DNA from: Stemphylium vesicarium
Lineage: Eukaryota > Ascomycota > Dothideomycetes > Pleosporales > Pleosporaceae
Assembly: GCA_004380135.1 (NCBI GenBank)
Contig: QXCR01000310.1
Span: 1-19,178 of the forward strand
DNA: 19,178 bases
Direction of reading: 5' to 3'
Part shown: one piece after another, positions 9,469 through 17,621 of the stretch
Layout of the letters: each line of letters begins with the position of its first letter
Numbering within the stretch: the first letter of the stretch is position 1
The notes under the pieces: generated by a model
What the model saw: only the letters and a program-made list of their open reading frames with translations
Told to the model about the DNA's origin: nothing
Databases searched by the model: none
Translations under genes and position numbers: made by a program

Positions 9469-10034
9469 ATGAGGTTCAACACTATCACTTCCCTTCTCCT
9501 CGCTACCAGCGGTCTGGCCACTGCCTCGCCCCTCGAACCACGCCAGGATATCTGCCCAGTCACTACCGTTGGCGATTGGACGTGGAAGATCAGCGAGTTC
9601 ATCGCGCGCCGACCGAAGGGGACGTACTTCAGCATGATCGAATTCCAAATCACATCCACCAACGAAGGCTCCTCTCTTGATTTCAAGTGCGCGGCCAGCG
9701 CGGAGTGCCTCGAGGACAACAAATTTCTGCTATGCGGCCCAAACAGCGGTATAAGCTTCGCCTTCGTGAGCGACGACAATACCCTCATTGTGAAACTGGG
9801 AGAAGATGGATATAGCCCGTGAGTAATTTTTGCGTCTTTGAATCAAGTCAATTGGGATTTTGCTAACAATTACTTTGCCCTCTTAGCAACGCGTTGATGG
9901 GCACGACTGTTGTACCTAATATTTGCCGTGCAGGAGGCAATGGTTCTGACGATCGGGTGTGTGAAGGTGTCGCGGATAGTTATGTTTCGCTTGCCAAGTT
10001 TCCTGATCTGTGTACATGTAAACCGCCTGCTTGA
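9469..10034 (+). CDS. Diverged Alt a 1 family paralog, secreted, Cys-enriched
   Basis: Two exons, 9469-9818 and 9887-10034, with a 68-nt intron (GTGAGT..TTAG, branch GCTAAC). The product is 165 residues. A signal peptide (core ITSLLLATSGLATAS) is followed by a mature protein alignable to the neighbour: CPVTTVGDW vs CPVSTQGDY, ARRPKGTYF vs GRKPEGTYY, CRAGGNGSDDRVC vs CHAGGNGPKDFVC. The five family cysteines are kept (29, 74, 89, 130, 142). Three more appear: C80 inside the first disulfide loop, and C159 and C161 in a C-terminal extension ending in CTCKPPA. The intron falls where the neighbour reads straight through. Third-position bias is weaker than in the neighbour. I infer tandem duplication followed by divergence; it may still be a functional secreted protein. 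Without splicing the frame stops at residue 117, so intron retention would remove the 130-142 disulfide. Confidence 0.88.
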
Positions 10035-10485
10035 CGGAGAAGCAGGTCGCCGACTGTTTGTGTCGGGTTTGGGTATCCTGCATAAAAATTCTCTACAATT
10101 GATGAAAATGCTCTCCTACTCATGCGAGGCTCCGTGAGTTCATATCGCCAGTGATCCGGTGCGCAGTGATGGAGGAGTAATAATGCAGATCGCGCGCAAC
10201 GATCCTGCCCTCCCAAAGTCTCCCAAAAGTCGCCCCAAACACCCACGAGGCATGCACAACCTTCAATCAACACCAAAACAGCCCTATTCCGCCCGAAGCC
10301 CCATCACCGTAGTCTCGCATGAGTCGAACGAGAAACTCACTGCCTGAAACGCATCTCGCGACGAAAGATGCAGGCTTGAAACCTCAAAATGGGCCTCCTG
10401 ACCACGTGACACGCGACGCGCTCCTATAACACGAATACTAACCCCCCTTGCCTCGAGCATCTCAGAAGTCCAAACGCGCGCAAAA
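10035..10485. other. Intergenic: ALG3 promoter
   Basis: 451 bp. It contains a CACGTG E-box at 10403-10408 and a TATAAC at 10425-10430, about 60 bp before the ALG3 start codon. No gene was recognised. Confidence 0.55.
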
Positions 10486-12034
10486 ATGTCGCTCCTCGCC
10501 CGCGCAAAGGATCTAGCCTACAACCCGGACCACACAAGATGGATGACACCGCTGCTCCTCGTCGCCGACGCAGCCCTCAGCGGTGTGATAATTGAGAAAA
10601 TACCATGTTCGTTCCTTTCCCAATGCGCACCACCACTCAGCATAACCACGTGGCCTCCAAGACGACGAACTCCAACACCACCACTATCACCAATCCCAAC
10701 AACTAACCAAGCATGAACAGATACAGAGATAGATTGGACGACGTACATGCAGCAAATCGCCATCTACCTCAAAGGCGAGCGCGACTACGCGCTCATTTCC
10801 GGCTCTACCGGCCCGCTTGTGTATCCTGGGGCGCATGTGTGGATCTACAAGCAGCTATACAAGTGGACGGATGAGGGCCGGAATATTGCGCTTGCGCAGT
10901 ATATCTTTGCTGTTGTGTACCTTTTGACCCTCGGCGTGGTGTTTCAATGTTACAGAAAAGCTAGGGTGAGTTTGTTGCGAGATGCTGTGGTTGCGGAAGG
11001 CGGGTCGGAAAGAAGAGTATCGGGATGGGAGACATGTGCTAATGTGAAGATAGGTGCCGCCGTACATCTTCCCGCTGTTGATCTTGTCGAAGCGGATGCA
11101 TAGCATCTTTATGCTGCGCTGCTTCAACGATTGCTTTGCTGTACTGTTCTTCTGGCTGGCTGTCTATTGTTATCAACGGGATCAATGGCATTTGGGAAGC
11201 GCGCTTTACAGCACGGGGCTGAATGTTAAGATGAGCTTGCTGCTTCCCTTACCTGCAATGGGCATCTTGATGGTGATGAAGCTGGGTGGAAGAGAAGCGT
11301 TGACGCAGGCGATGATCATTGTGCAAGTCTCGGTATGTATACTCCCCTTTGCTCACATCCAGATATCACTCAAGTTTGAAAGTGCATGCATAGCTCCAGT
11401 GCTAATTGGCGTATAGGTTCTATATGGCTACCCCTTCAGGAAGCGTGCGCCCAGCTACTTTGCCCGCGCCTTTGAACTCAGCCGGGCTTTCCTCTACAAA
11501 TGGACCGTAAACTGGCGCTTTGTCCCGGAGTCCACATTCCTGTCCCGACCGTTCGCTCTCGGTCTACTCGCCCTGCATGCCGTCCTTTTAATCTGGTATG
11601 CACGAACTCGCTGGATCAAGCCCTCTAAGCGCAACGTCAAGGAATTCCTCAAGCTCTGCGTGCCCGCCATTGAACCCAGGGACCAGGACGCCATGTCCAG
11701 CAAGATCACTCCGGATTTCATCATGACGACGATGTTGACCGCAATGACGATTGGTCTTCTCTGCGCAAGAAGCCTGCACTACCAATTTTACGCGTATATT
11801 GCATGGACCACGCCTTTCTTGCTGTGGAAAGCGGGCTTCAATCCCGTTGTTGTATATGTGCTATGGGGAGCGCAAGAGTGGGCGTGGAATGTGTATCCAA
11901 GCACGCCGGCGAGCTCAGCGACAGTGGTAGGTGTTCTGGCGATGACGGCTGCGGGTGTATGGTGGGGGACGAGGAAGGAGTACGCGGGCGTAACAAAGGG
12001 CGTCATCGAGGAGGACCATGCGCACAAGGAGTGA
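10486..12034 (+). CDS. ALG3: ALG3 dolichyl-P-Man:Man5GlcNAc2-PP-dolichol alpha-1,3-mannosyltransferase
   Basis: Four exons: 10486-10606, 10721-10965, 11054-11332 and 11417-12034. The introns are 114 nt (unusual donor GTTCGT, branch CTAAC, acceptor ACAG), 88 nt (GTGAGT..ATAG) and 84 nt (GTATGT..ATAG). The product is 420 residues, a multi-spanning ER membrane protein. ALG3 adds the sixth mannose, the first on the luminal side, to the lipid-linked N-glycan precursor using dolichol-phosphate mannose. Family blocks seen are TEIDWTTYMQQ (just after the first splice), GSTGPLVYPGAHVWIY, LRCFNDCFAV, LNVKMSLLLPLPA, YPFRKRAPSYFARAFELSR and LHYQFYAYIAWTTPFLLW. The length is close to the family range. It converges on the EIF1AD-like gene with 20 bp between stop codons. 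A second CACGTG lies in intron 1 (10647-10652). Confidence 0.95.
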
Positions 12035-12054
12035 TGCAACTCGCGATGCGAGGC

Positions 12055-12525
12055 TCAGTCCTCATCGGAATCCGAGGGTGGCATCTTCCCGACTGTAGAT
12101 TCCTCCTCATCACTGTCCACGACGTATGTGGACTTCTTCGCGAACTCCTTCGGCCTGTACAAAACCACGTCAGCATCATGTACCCATAGCAACCTATGAT
12201 ACCCATATTCATACCAGTAGCTCATCTTCCTCCAGGCCTTTTCATCCCGGACCACATTCACAATCTCCCCGTCCAACTTATTTTCCCTGTCTGCCAACGC
12301 AGACGCGTCTATGACCACATAGCTACCCCGCTTGATCCAGACCGTGGACCGGAACTTGGGCTCCAGCTCCGCGAGAACAGGCTTGCCATCTGCTAGTTCT
12401 GCCGCGTATAGATTCTTCCCCTCCGCCTTCGTGATGCGTGCGAGGAAGTGATTGGGAGGAAGAACGTTAGGCGGTGTGACGGTGCTATCTATTGTGGCCA
12501 GAACAGTGCGCTTAGGCCGTGGCAT
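12055..12525 (-). CDS. EIF1AD: EIF1AD-like S1/OB-fold RNA-binding protein
   Basis: Read without splicing, the frame gives 156 residues. A 60-nt intron at 12214-12155 (GTATGA..GTACAG, branch GCTGAC) fits better: exons 12525-12215 and 12154-12055 give 136 residues. Splicing joins W104 to PKEFAKK, restoring a W-P-x-x-F block that follows the OB fold in this family. The domain (about 20-95) resembles the eIF1A-like S1 fold of EIF1AD: FLARITKAEGKNLYAAEL, then KFRSTVWIKRGSYVVID. The tail (117-136) is acidic with DSDEEE and DSDED. EIF1AD proteins bind RNA and act in late 40S/ribosome-associated steps in animals; the fungal role is inferred. The intron length is a multiple of three with no stop, so both forms are translatable. 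Confidence 0.88.
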   Translation of the reverse strand: MPRPKRTVLATIDSTVTPPNVLPPNHFLARITKAEGKNLYAAELADGKPVLAELEPKFRSTVWIKRGSYVVIDASALADRENKLDGEIVNVVRDEKAWRKMSYWYEYGYHRLLWVHDADVVLYRPKEFAKKSTYVVDSDEEESTVGKMPPSDSDED

Positions 12526-13352
12526 ATTGGATAAAGAAAAAGGGCGGTTATGTGGCTAAGTGTGGGGTAAATTGATGATATGCGGCGCGTGAAAGTCTCC
12601 GGTGGTTTTCTTGATGGAGGGGGAACCCGCGTCGCTCGCCAAATTTCGCGACTAGGGAAGTGCAACCGAGCTCGGCGTGGAAATTTAGCCCGCTGTCACG
12701 TGCAAACTTCGCACTTTTACGACCGTTTAGGAAGTGCAAGCGTTCTGCGTCTTCATGGTTTCGACCCAGTTTTTTCCCCAACGGCGGATACATTGTCACA
12801 TTCTGAAAGATGTATAAATTACCCTCACAACGGATATACGCGTCTGCGTGTACTGCTGGTCAGTTCACGAGCTCTTGATCATTCTGGTAACCATTCCGCT
12901 GCAGTGCAAAGACATGACTCCCTCGTGGTGCTGATAGGTTTGTTGTCGGGCCTGATGTGTTTATTTGGTCGTCCTCCCTTACTACCTCATGCAGCATGTA
13001 TCAGCAGTGACGCTGCATTCACGCGTTTATCAGCAAGGCCGCTTAGTTGACCGATTTATCAGCGGTGACGCCTGTAGCTATCCTCTTCAGCCAATTGCGT
13101 CTGTGAAAAGCTTCCCCTACTTCCTTTTTAAGCGTCTCTAACTTCTACACGGTTAGTGCTTGGCTCGACTACGGCCCTATGACTCGGCTGCCGTTGGGTA
13201 TAACTAACCTTCAAGGACGCCTGAAGCTTGAAATCAACTCTCATCTATCCGGCACCCCAAGCCAAAGATTCCTTGTTATCTTCCGACCATTTTAACTTGC
13301 TTCACCCGCGTATAGACCGCGAACGGGCACTCAGCAGCTCAGAAGCGTCAAG
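12526..13352. other. Divergent intergenic: EIF1AD-like and MFS promoters
   Basis: 827 bp between two start codons pointing apart. It contains a CACGTG near 12698, a pyrimidine-rich stretch before the transporter, and three TATCAGC copies at an exact 29-bp period (listed separately). A 156-codon plus-strand frame at 12580-13050 has no family features and is not called. Confidence 0.55.
12999..13085. repeat. Three degenerate 29-bp repeats led by TATCAGC
   Basis: TATCAGC begins at 12999, 13028 and 13057, exactly 29 bp apart. Units 1 and 2 share 19 of 29 positions by eye. In units 1 and 3 the leader is followed by (A/G)GTGACGC. Read on the other strand the core is GCTGATA, a GATA-factor-like site. 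It lies about 270-350 bp upstream of the transporter start and 470-560 bp upstream of the EIF1AD-like start. Confidence 0.55.
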
Positions 13353-15035
13353 ATGTCGGCGGCACTTCACAGCCTCGTTCAAATCCAGCCCGCCTCTCAG
13401 ATCACCAACCCAGAGCCAGCTTACCAAAAGAACAAAGATAAATCGCCTCGACCCTCTCGAGATGTTGGTGCTTTGCCGGATGTTGAGCTCGAGTTCTTCG
13501 CGATGAACAAGGACGGTAATGACCGCCAGCCATCGGTGTCAAAGCAGCCGGCGCAAGATGGAGCCCAGATCCCCAAAACCCCTAACGAACTTGAACGAAG
13601 TCGACCAGCGACACCGAACCTTGATGATGCTTTCCCGAGAGAGCGGCTGTGGAACGCCGATCCCATGACCAAGTGGAGGATCCTGAGCTGTTGCTTGGTA
13701 TATTTCTGTAACGGCATCAATGACTCGGGTGAGTAGAATGACACCCAAACATGTGCTAATTATTGCAGACCGTATATTGCGATTGAATGCTGACAGTCGT
13801 CCAGTGGTTGGTGCACTGATCCCATACATGGAGTCATACTACCATATCTCATACTCCGTTATGTCTCTGGTCTTCGTCGGTAATGCTGTAGGTTTCATCT
13901 CCGCTGCGTTTTTCACGGACACAATTCTGGGCAAGATTGGTCGAGCGAAGGCGTTGGTGGCAGCAGAGACAACACAGTTGTCCGCATGTATCATTCTTGT
14001 CTGCACGCCTCCGTATCCGCTTGTGGTGATATCGTAAGTAATTGAACTTTTCTTGTACTTCAATAGCTAACAGAAGTAGCTTTTTCCTACTAGGGTATGG
14101 TGCGGCAATGAACTTGGCACTGAACAACGTCTACTGCGCGAACACGCACCCTCCAAGTGTCGTTCTAGGCCTTGCCCACGGTAGTTACGGCGTTGGTGGT
14201 ATCGTCGCGCCTATCGTCGGAACAGCTATCGCCTCTCAGGGTATAATCTGGTCGCGCTTCTACCTCCTGCTTGTGGGATTGCGACTGTGTTGCATCGCAT
14301 TCGCTGCTTGGTCTTTCTGGTCGTTCAAGGAAGATTCCGAAGATACGCTTCTAGAGACTACAACCAGCAGACAGACAACTACAGAGGAGGCAGCATCGAA
14401 GCTGAAGAATCTCAAGCTCGCTTTGAAGAGCAAGGTGACCATATTTGGGGCGCTGTTCATCTTCGCTTACCAAGGTGCTGAAGTCAGTATCTCGGGCTGG
14501 TTCATCTCGTACCTGATCAACTACCGGAACGGCGATCCTACGAGGGTTGGATATGTCACGGCTGGGTTCTGGGTAAACAAGTTCTTGTCTGTCGCAACTT
14601 CCTGTACTAACCTTCACACAGGGTGGTATCACACTCGGCCGTTTCGTCCTGACTCACGCAGCGCCAAAGATAGGCGAGAAGAATTTCGTCGTCATCCTTA
14701 CACTCGGTACAATTGGTCTCCAGCTGCTCGCCTGGTTGACTCCAAACTTGATTGGCAATGCGGTGGCTGTGTGCCTCTTGGGTCTTCTGCTCGGTCCAGT
14801 CTATCCGTGTTCGCAGACCATCTTTTCGCGCCTCATGCCTCGGCATGTACAGACAACAGCCATCGGATTTATTGGGTCTGCTGGCAGTTCGGGTGGTGCA
14901 GTCGCTCCCTTCACCACAGGTATTCTTGCGCAAGCCGCAGGCACTTGGGTCCTTCATCCCGTGTGTCTCGGTATGTATGCAGTCATGCTGGCTTGCTGGG
15001 TCGTATTGCCTCGAGTGCGCAAGCGGACTGAGTAG
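13353..15035 (+). CDS. Major facilitator superfamily transporter (fucose-permease/Bsc6-like)
   Basis: Four exons: 13353-13728, 13805-14033, 14080-14572 and 14622-15035. The introns are 76 nt (GTGAGT..CCAG, branch GCTGAC), 46 nt (GTAAGT..GTAG, branch GCTAAC) and 49 nt (GTAAAC..ACAG, branch ACTAAC). The product is 503 residues. A polar N-terminal region of about 105 residues precedes roughly 11-12 membrane spans. The block FCNGINDSVVGALIPYMESYY, the segments LNLALNNVYCANTHP and GSYGVGGIVAPIVGT, and GPVYPCSQTIFSRLMP late in the protein resemble fungal MFS proteins related to bacterial fucose permeases and yeast Bsc6. The substrate cannot be told from sequence. The membrane part is split by a hydrophilic central loop (EDSEDTLLETTTSRQ onward), as usual in MFS. 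Intron 1 has an alternative in-frame acceptor (see findings). Confidence 0.9.
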
Positions 15036-15369
15036 ACACCAGGTGTTGGGACTCCGACAACGTCGGCGCCAGTAAATGCCGTGTCCATCGACCATGCTTG
15101 ATGCGGGAGGAACGAAGATTCGGGCGCGAGTCTGGATCTGAAGATGCTGTCAATTTGTGGTTTGACGCGTGCGACGGTTGGTAATGAGAGCCGTACTAAA
15201 CAACCATGACATCATCCTCCAACACCATCGGAATCCGTGGGAAGCGATACGTACCTGCGCATCATCCCAACAGCAATGATATATCAACACATCTGAATTG
15301 AATTTAAATTGTCATCACCTTTTCATACCTCTTGAATCTAGAATTGCGTCAGTCCACCAGAATCCAAAC
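15036..15369. other. Intergenic between MFS transporter and DUF1772 gene
   Basis: 334 bp with a TATATCA at about 15280 and AT-rich sequence before the DUF1772 start. Nothing else was recognised. Confidence 0.5.
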
Positions 15370-16020
15370 ATGGCAACACAAACCATCCAAATCTTCAGCA
15401 TATCCACTGCGTTTATCGCTTCAGGTGGCATAGCAGCGTTGTCCCTCTTTGACATTCCCATGATGAGATCGCAACCAGCATCGCGCTCTCTGCCAATGAT
15501 ACGTTGGCTCTTTTCGCGAGGCTCGCACATCTTCCCCACAGCCGCCATCCTGTCCTCATCCGGTTTCATCTATCTCGCATACGAATCGCTCCCATCGCCA
15601 TCAATCAACTCCATGTCATCTCTAGTACAGCACGCCATGATAGGCAAGCCGGGCTACTACCTCACCGCCGCAGCACTGTCTTTCGGCATCGCGCCCATCA
15701 CCCGCTTCATGATACCAACAAACTTCACGCTTATCCGCAAGAATGAAAAGCTGGGAGGAAGCCGAAGCGCGGCGTCTGATTCATACAGGGACAAAATTGG
15801 ATCAAATGCTAGAAGCGCAGATGAATCGGTAGACAGCAAGGACGACGTAAGTCAATGGAAAGACCTGAGCGTGCCGCAAGAGAAAACGAAGAAAGAAAGC
15901 AGTAAAGAAGAAGACAAGGAAGTCGACGAACTGCTAGCTAAGTTCGGAAAGTTGAACATGGTAAGAGCTATCGCTATCGGTGCGGGGGGTATTGTAGGGT
16001 TGATGGGTGCGTTGGCTTAG
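15370..16020 (+). CDS. DUF1772 / anthrone-oxygenase-like membrane protein
   Basis: An intronless gene of 216 residues ending in TAG. Four hydrophobic segments lie at about 11-29, 54-71, 97-114 and 196-215. The block YYLTAAALSFGIAPITRFMIPTN (97-118) matches the DUF1772 family, where a Thr and a Pro-Thr-Asn near the end of the third span are conserved. Some family members (HypC-like and EncC/GedH-like) oxidise anthrones to anthraquinones in polyketide pathways; many others have no known role. Here residues 130-187 form a Lys/Glu/Ser-rich loop before the last span, longer than I expect for the family. An in-frame ATG 72 nt upstream (15298) is possible, but it would prefix a polar segment before the first span, so the MATQTIQIF start is preferred. 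A GTAAGT at 15847 lacks a usable acceptor in reach and is read as coding. Confidence 0.83.
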   Translation: MATQTIQIFSISTAFIASGGIAALSLFDIPMMRSQPASRSLPMIRWLFSRGSHIFPTAAILSSSGFIYLAYESLPSPSINSMSSLVQHAMIGKPGYYLTAAALSFGIAPITRFMIPTNFTLIRKNEKLGGSRSAASDSYRDKIGSNARSADESVDSKDDVSQWKDLSVPQEKTKKESSKEEDKEVDELLAKFGKLNMVRAIAIGAGGIVGLMGALA

Positions 16021-16376
16021 ACGTGACATTGGTTACCATACACTATGGCCCGTGGCGCTAGCGCTGTTTTTGGAGATTGGGGGCGGATTAGTGATACGCC
16101 GCGAAAATACATGCCTGCATGTGGTATAGCGTACCTTCCAATCATCACGCAATATGTTGCTGATGTCAGCCGACAACAGTCAGACGAGGCTGCTGGGGAG
16201 CGGAATGAACGGTACTTGGCACGTTTATTGGTCCGCGGCTTCCAGGTTCCTTCCTTTGGCTTTCGGCTCTTGTTGGTGGCTGATTGTTTATATAGTATGC
16301 TTTGGTCGCTGGTCATCATGTAGTCAAACTGATACAATCTCAGCTCGCGGTATACAGTGCTTTCTGCTTTGGCATC
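16021..16376. other. Intergenic: F-box gene promoter
   Basis: 356 bp. TATATA at 16289-16294 lies 88 bp before the F-box start codon. A minus-strand 146-codon frame (16457-16017) overlaps this region and the F-box 5' end; it has no family features. Confidence 0.5.
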
Positions 16377-17198
16377 ATGCATCGCGTTTTCCTCCTCCCA
16401 GAACTTCTCATTCATATCATTTCTTTCCTCTCGTATGAGGATCTCAGAAGCTGCCATGCCGTGTCTCCCTGCTGGAATTACACCTTGAAGAGCAACCTTC
16501 CTCCTCGACTCCGCCCTCTATCTGACCATCCCTTTCCATCAATACCACCATCGAGAGTCGAGGAATCTGCAGCTCACCGGCCCCTTCCGAAACCTATACG
16601 CTCCCTCGCTCAAGATATACAGCATCGCACGGCTGATTGGTTCAATCCAGCAGTGTTGATCAATATCTCAGACGAGTTTTATTTCTGGCACGATGGCGCC
16701 CACGGAAATCTGCTCAACGCTTTGACGCCGCATCTGCACCCGTTTCTGATGAAGCATGCAAGCGATATAGTCGATGGAATAGACGAGATAGCCAAAGGCG
16801 AAATGGGAATCTGCTTGAGAACGGAACTCAGCAGAAGAGACTTTGAGGCAATGTTTAAGGATGAGGTTGGAAAGCAGGTAGAAATCGAGGACGCAAAGTA
16901 CTTGACAAAACCTCTAACAAAGAGCGTGGAAATCTATTGTGTTTCGGGTGCGGTATGGGATCAAGGGTACAAGAATGTGCAATGGAGAAGCGGGAGCAGG
17001 GATTGGCAGCAGTGTTGTGTGAGGATTGAGCGTGAAAGAGGTGTTAGAATGTGCGACGTTCTCGATGAGTTGAGAGGAGTGCTCAAGGCTGATGGCTTTG
17101 CGCCGGAAGGAAATGATGGGGAAGTAGTGCTGGAGTGGCGGATAGGAGAGCATCCGGTCGAGATGTCTGCTTTCGAAGCTTTCGATCGCACAGGGTGA
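16377..17198 (+). CDS. F-box domain protein
   Basis: An intronless gene of 273 residues. The N-terminus (residues 3-40) is an F-box: VFLLPELLIHIISFLSYEDL, then RSCHAVSPCWNYTLKS. F-box proteins bind Skp1 and bring substrates to SCF ubiquitin ligases. The other 230 residues carry no recognisable substrate-binding repeat (no WD40, Kelch or LRR); they look like one of the many lineage-specific fungal F-box proteins with unknown targets. The start was set at the Met directly before the F-box. An in-frame Met 75 nt upstream (16302) lies only 8 nt after the TATATA at 16289-16294, so it is probably outside the transcript. The protein ends at TGA 17196-17198. Confidence 0.85.
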   Translation: MHRVFLLPELLIHIISFLSYEDLRSCHAVSPCWNYTLKSNLPPRLRPLSDHPFPSIPPSRVEESAAHRPLPKPIRSLAQDIQHRTADWFNPAVLINISDEFYFWHDGAHGNLLNALTPHLHPFLMKHASDIVDGIDEIAKGEMGICLRTELSRRDFEAMFKDEVGKQVEIEDAKYLTKPLTKSVEIYCVSGAVWDQGYKNVQWRSGSRDWQQCCVRIERERGVRMCDVLDELRGVLKADGFAPEGNDGEVVLEWRIGEHPVEMSAFEAFDRTG

Positions 17199-17621
17199 TG
17201 AGCGTGGCGCCTGTCTTCTTTGCGTAACCCCGGGACTCTGCGTTAGTTAGGCATGGTCTGGACTTTCGGGTAGGTGCAGGCCGTACCTTCCCTCTTAACA
17301 GCAGCACAGCAAACAATGACTTTGTGGAGCTATCTTCTTCATCACCTTCACGCTCTGCATTGCGCACATTCGAACCGTAACGGTTGTCGTATTAGCAATA
17401 CTTTCTCAGTGGTGCAGATAAGATTGAGAAACAGGAACATGCAGCTTCCGAAAACTGCAGTTTTCCAACGCCTTATCTGCCGCGACAAGATTCAGCAACA
17501 ATTCTGAGTAACGGAGTCCCTTATATCTCACAACGGCGTGGTGTTTTATAACTACCGCTATCTTGATGGCGGACAGAAGCATATAGCGCATGCTTTGCCA
17601 CATCACGATCGTGAAAAAAAA
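17199..17621. other. Intergenic with nested palindromes
   Basis: 423 bp between the F-box stop codon and the broken acidic reading frame. It contains AACCGT-A-ACGGTT at 17373-17385, the 16-bp palindrome GAAAACTGCAGTTTTC at 17450-17465, and 9-bp inverted arms GCAGATAAG / CTTATCTGC flanking the latter (listed separately). No gene was recognised. Confidence 0.55.
17414..17480. repeat. Inverted arms GCAGATAAG / CTTATCTGC enclosing a 16-bp palindrome
   Basis: The arms are at 17414-17422 and 17472-17480, perfect over 9 bp. The perfect palindrome GAAAACTGCAGTTTTC (17450-17465) lies between them, off-centre. Each arm contains AGATAA, the consensus of fungal GATA factors, in opposite orientations. 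Confidence 0.7.

Noticed and set aside
10389..10409. Six-codon upstream ORF before ALG3 overlapping the CACGTG
   Set aside because: It lies before the likely TATAAC at 10425 and so is probably not transcribed with ALG3.
12580..13050. 156-codon plus-strand frame in the divergent promoter
   Set aside because: No domain resemblance, Arg/Cys/Ser-rich shadow-like composition, and it overlaps the shared promoter of two supported genes.
15847..15882. Intron in the DUF1772 gene starting GTAAGT
   Set aside because: Nearby AG acceptors would give a 34-36 nt intron without a clear branch point, and the frame reads on into the expected last membrane span.
1362..16020. Secondary-metabolite cluster, from a NorB-like reductase, an MFS transporter and a DUF1772/HypC-like protein in the same window
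   Set aside because: They are separated by ESA1, ALG3, REX4 and EIF1AD-like housekeeping genes, and no polyketide synthase, peptide synthetase or pathway regulator is present. Each family is common outside clusters.
16302..16376. F-box start at the upstream in-frame ATG 16302
   Set aside because: It is 8 nt after the TATATA at 16289-16294, so it is probably not in the mRNA; the F-box begins at the Met at 16377.
16017..16457. 146-codon minus-strand frame antisense to the F-box 5' end
   Set aside because: It overlaps the F-box promoter and coding start, and its composition is that of a shadow frame with no domain.
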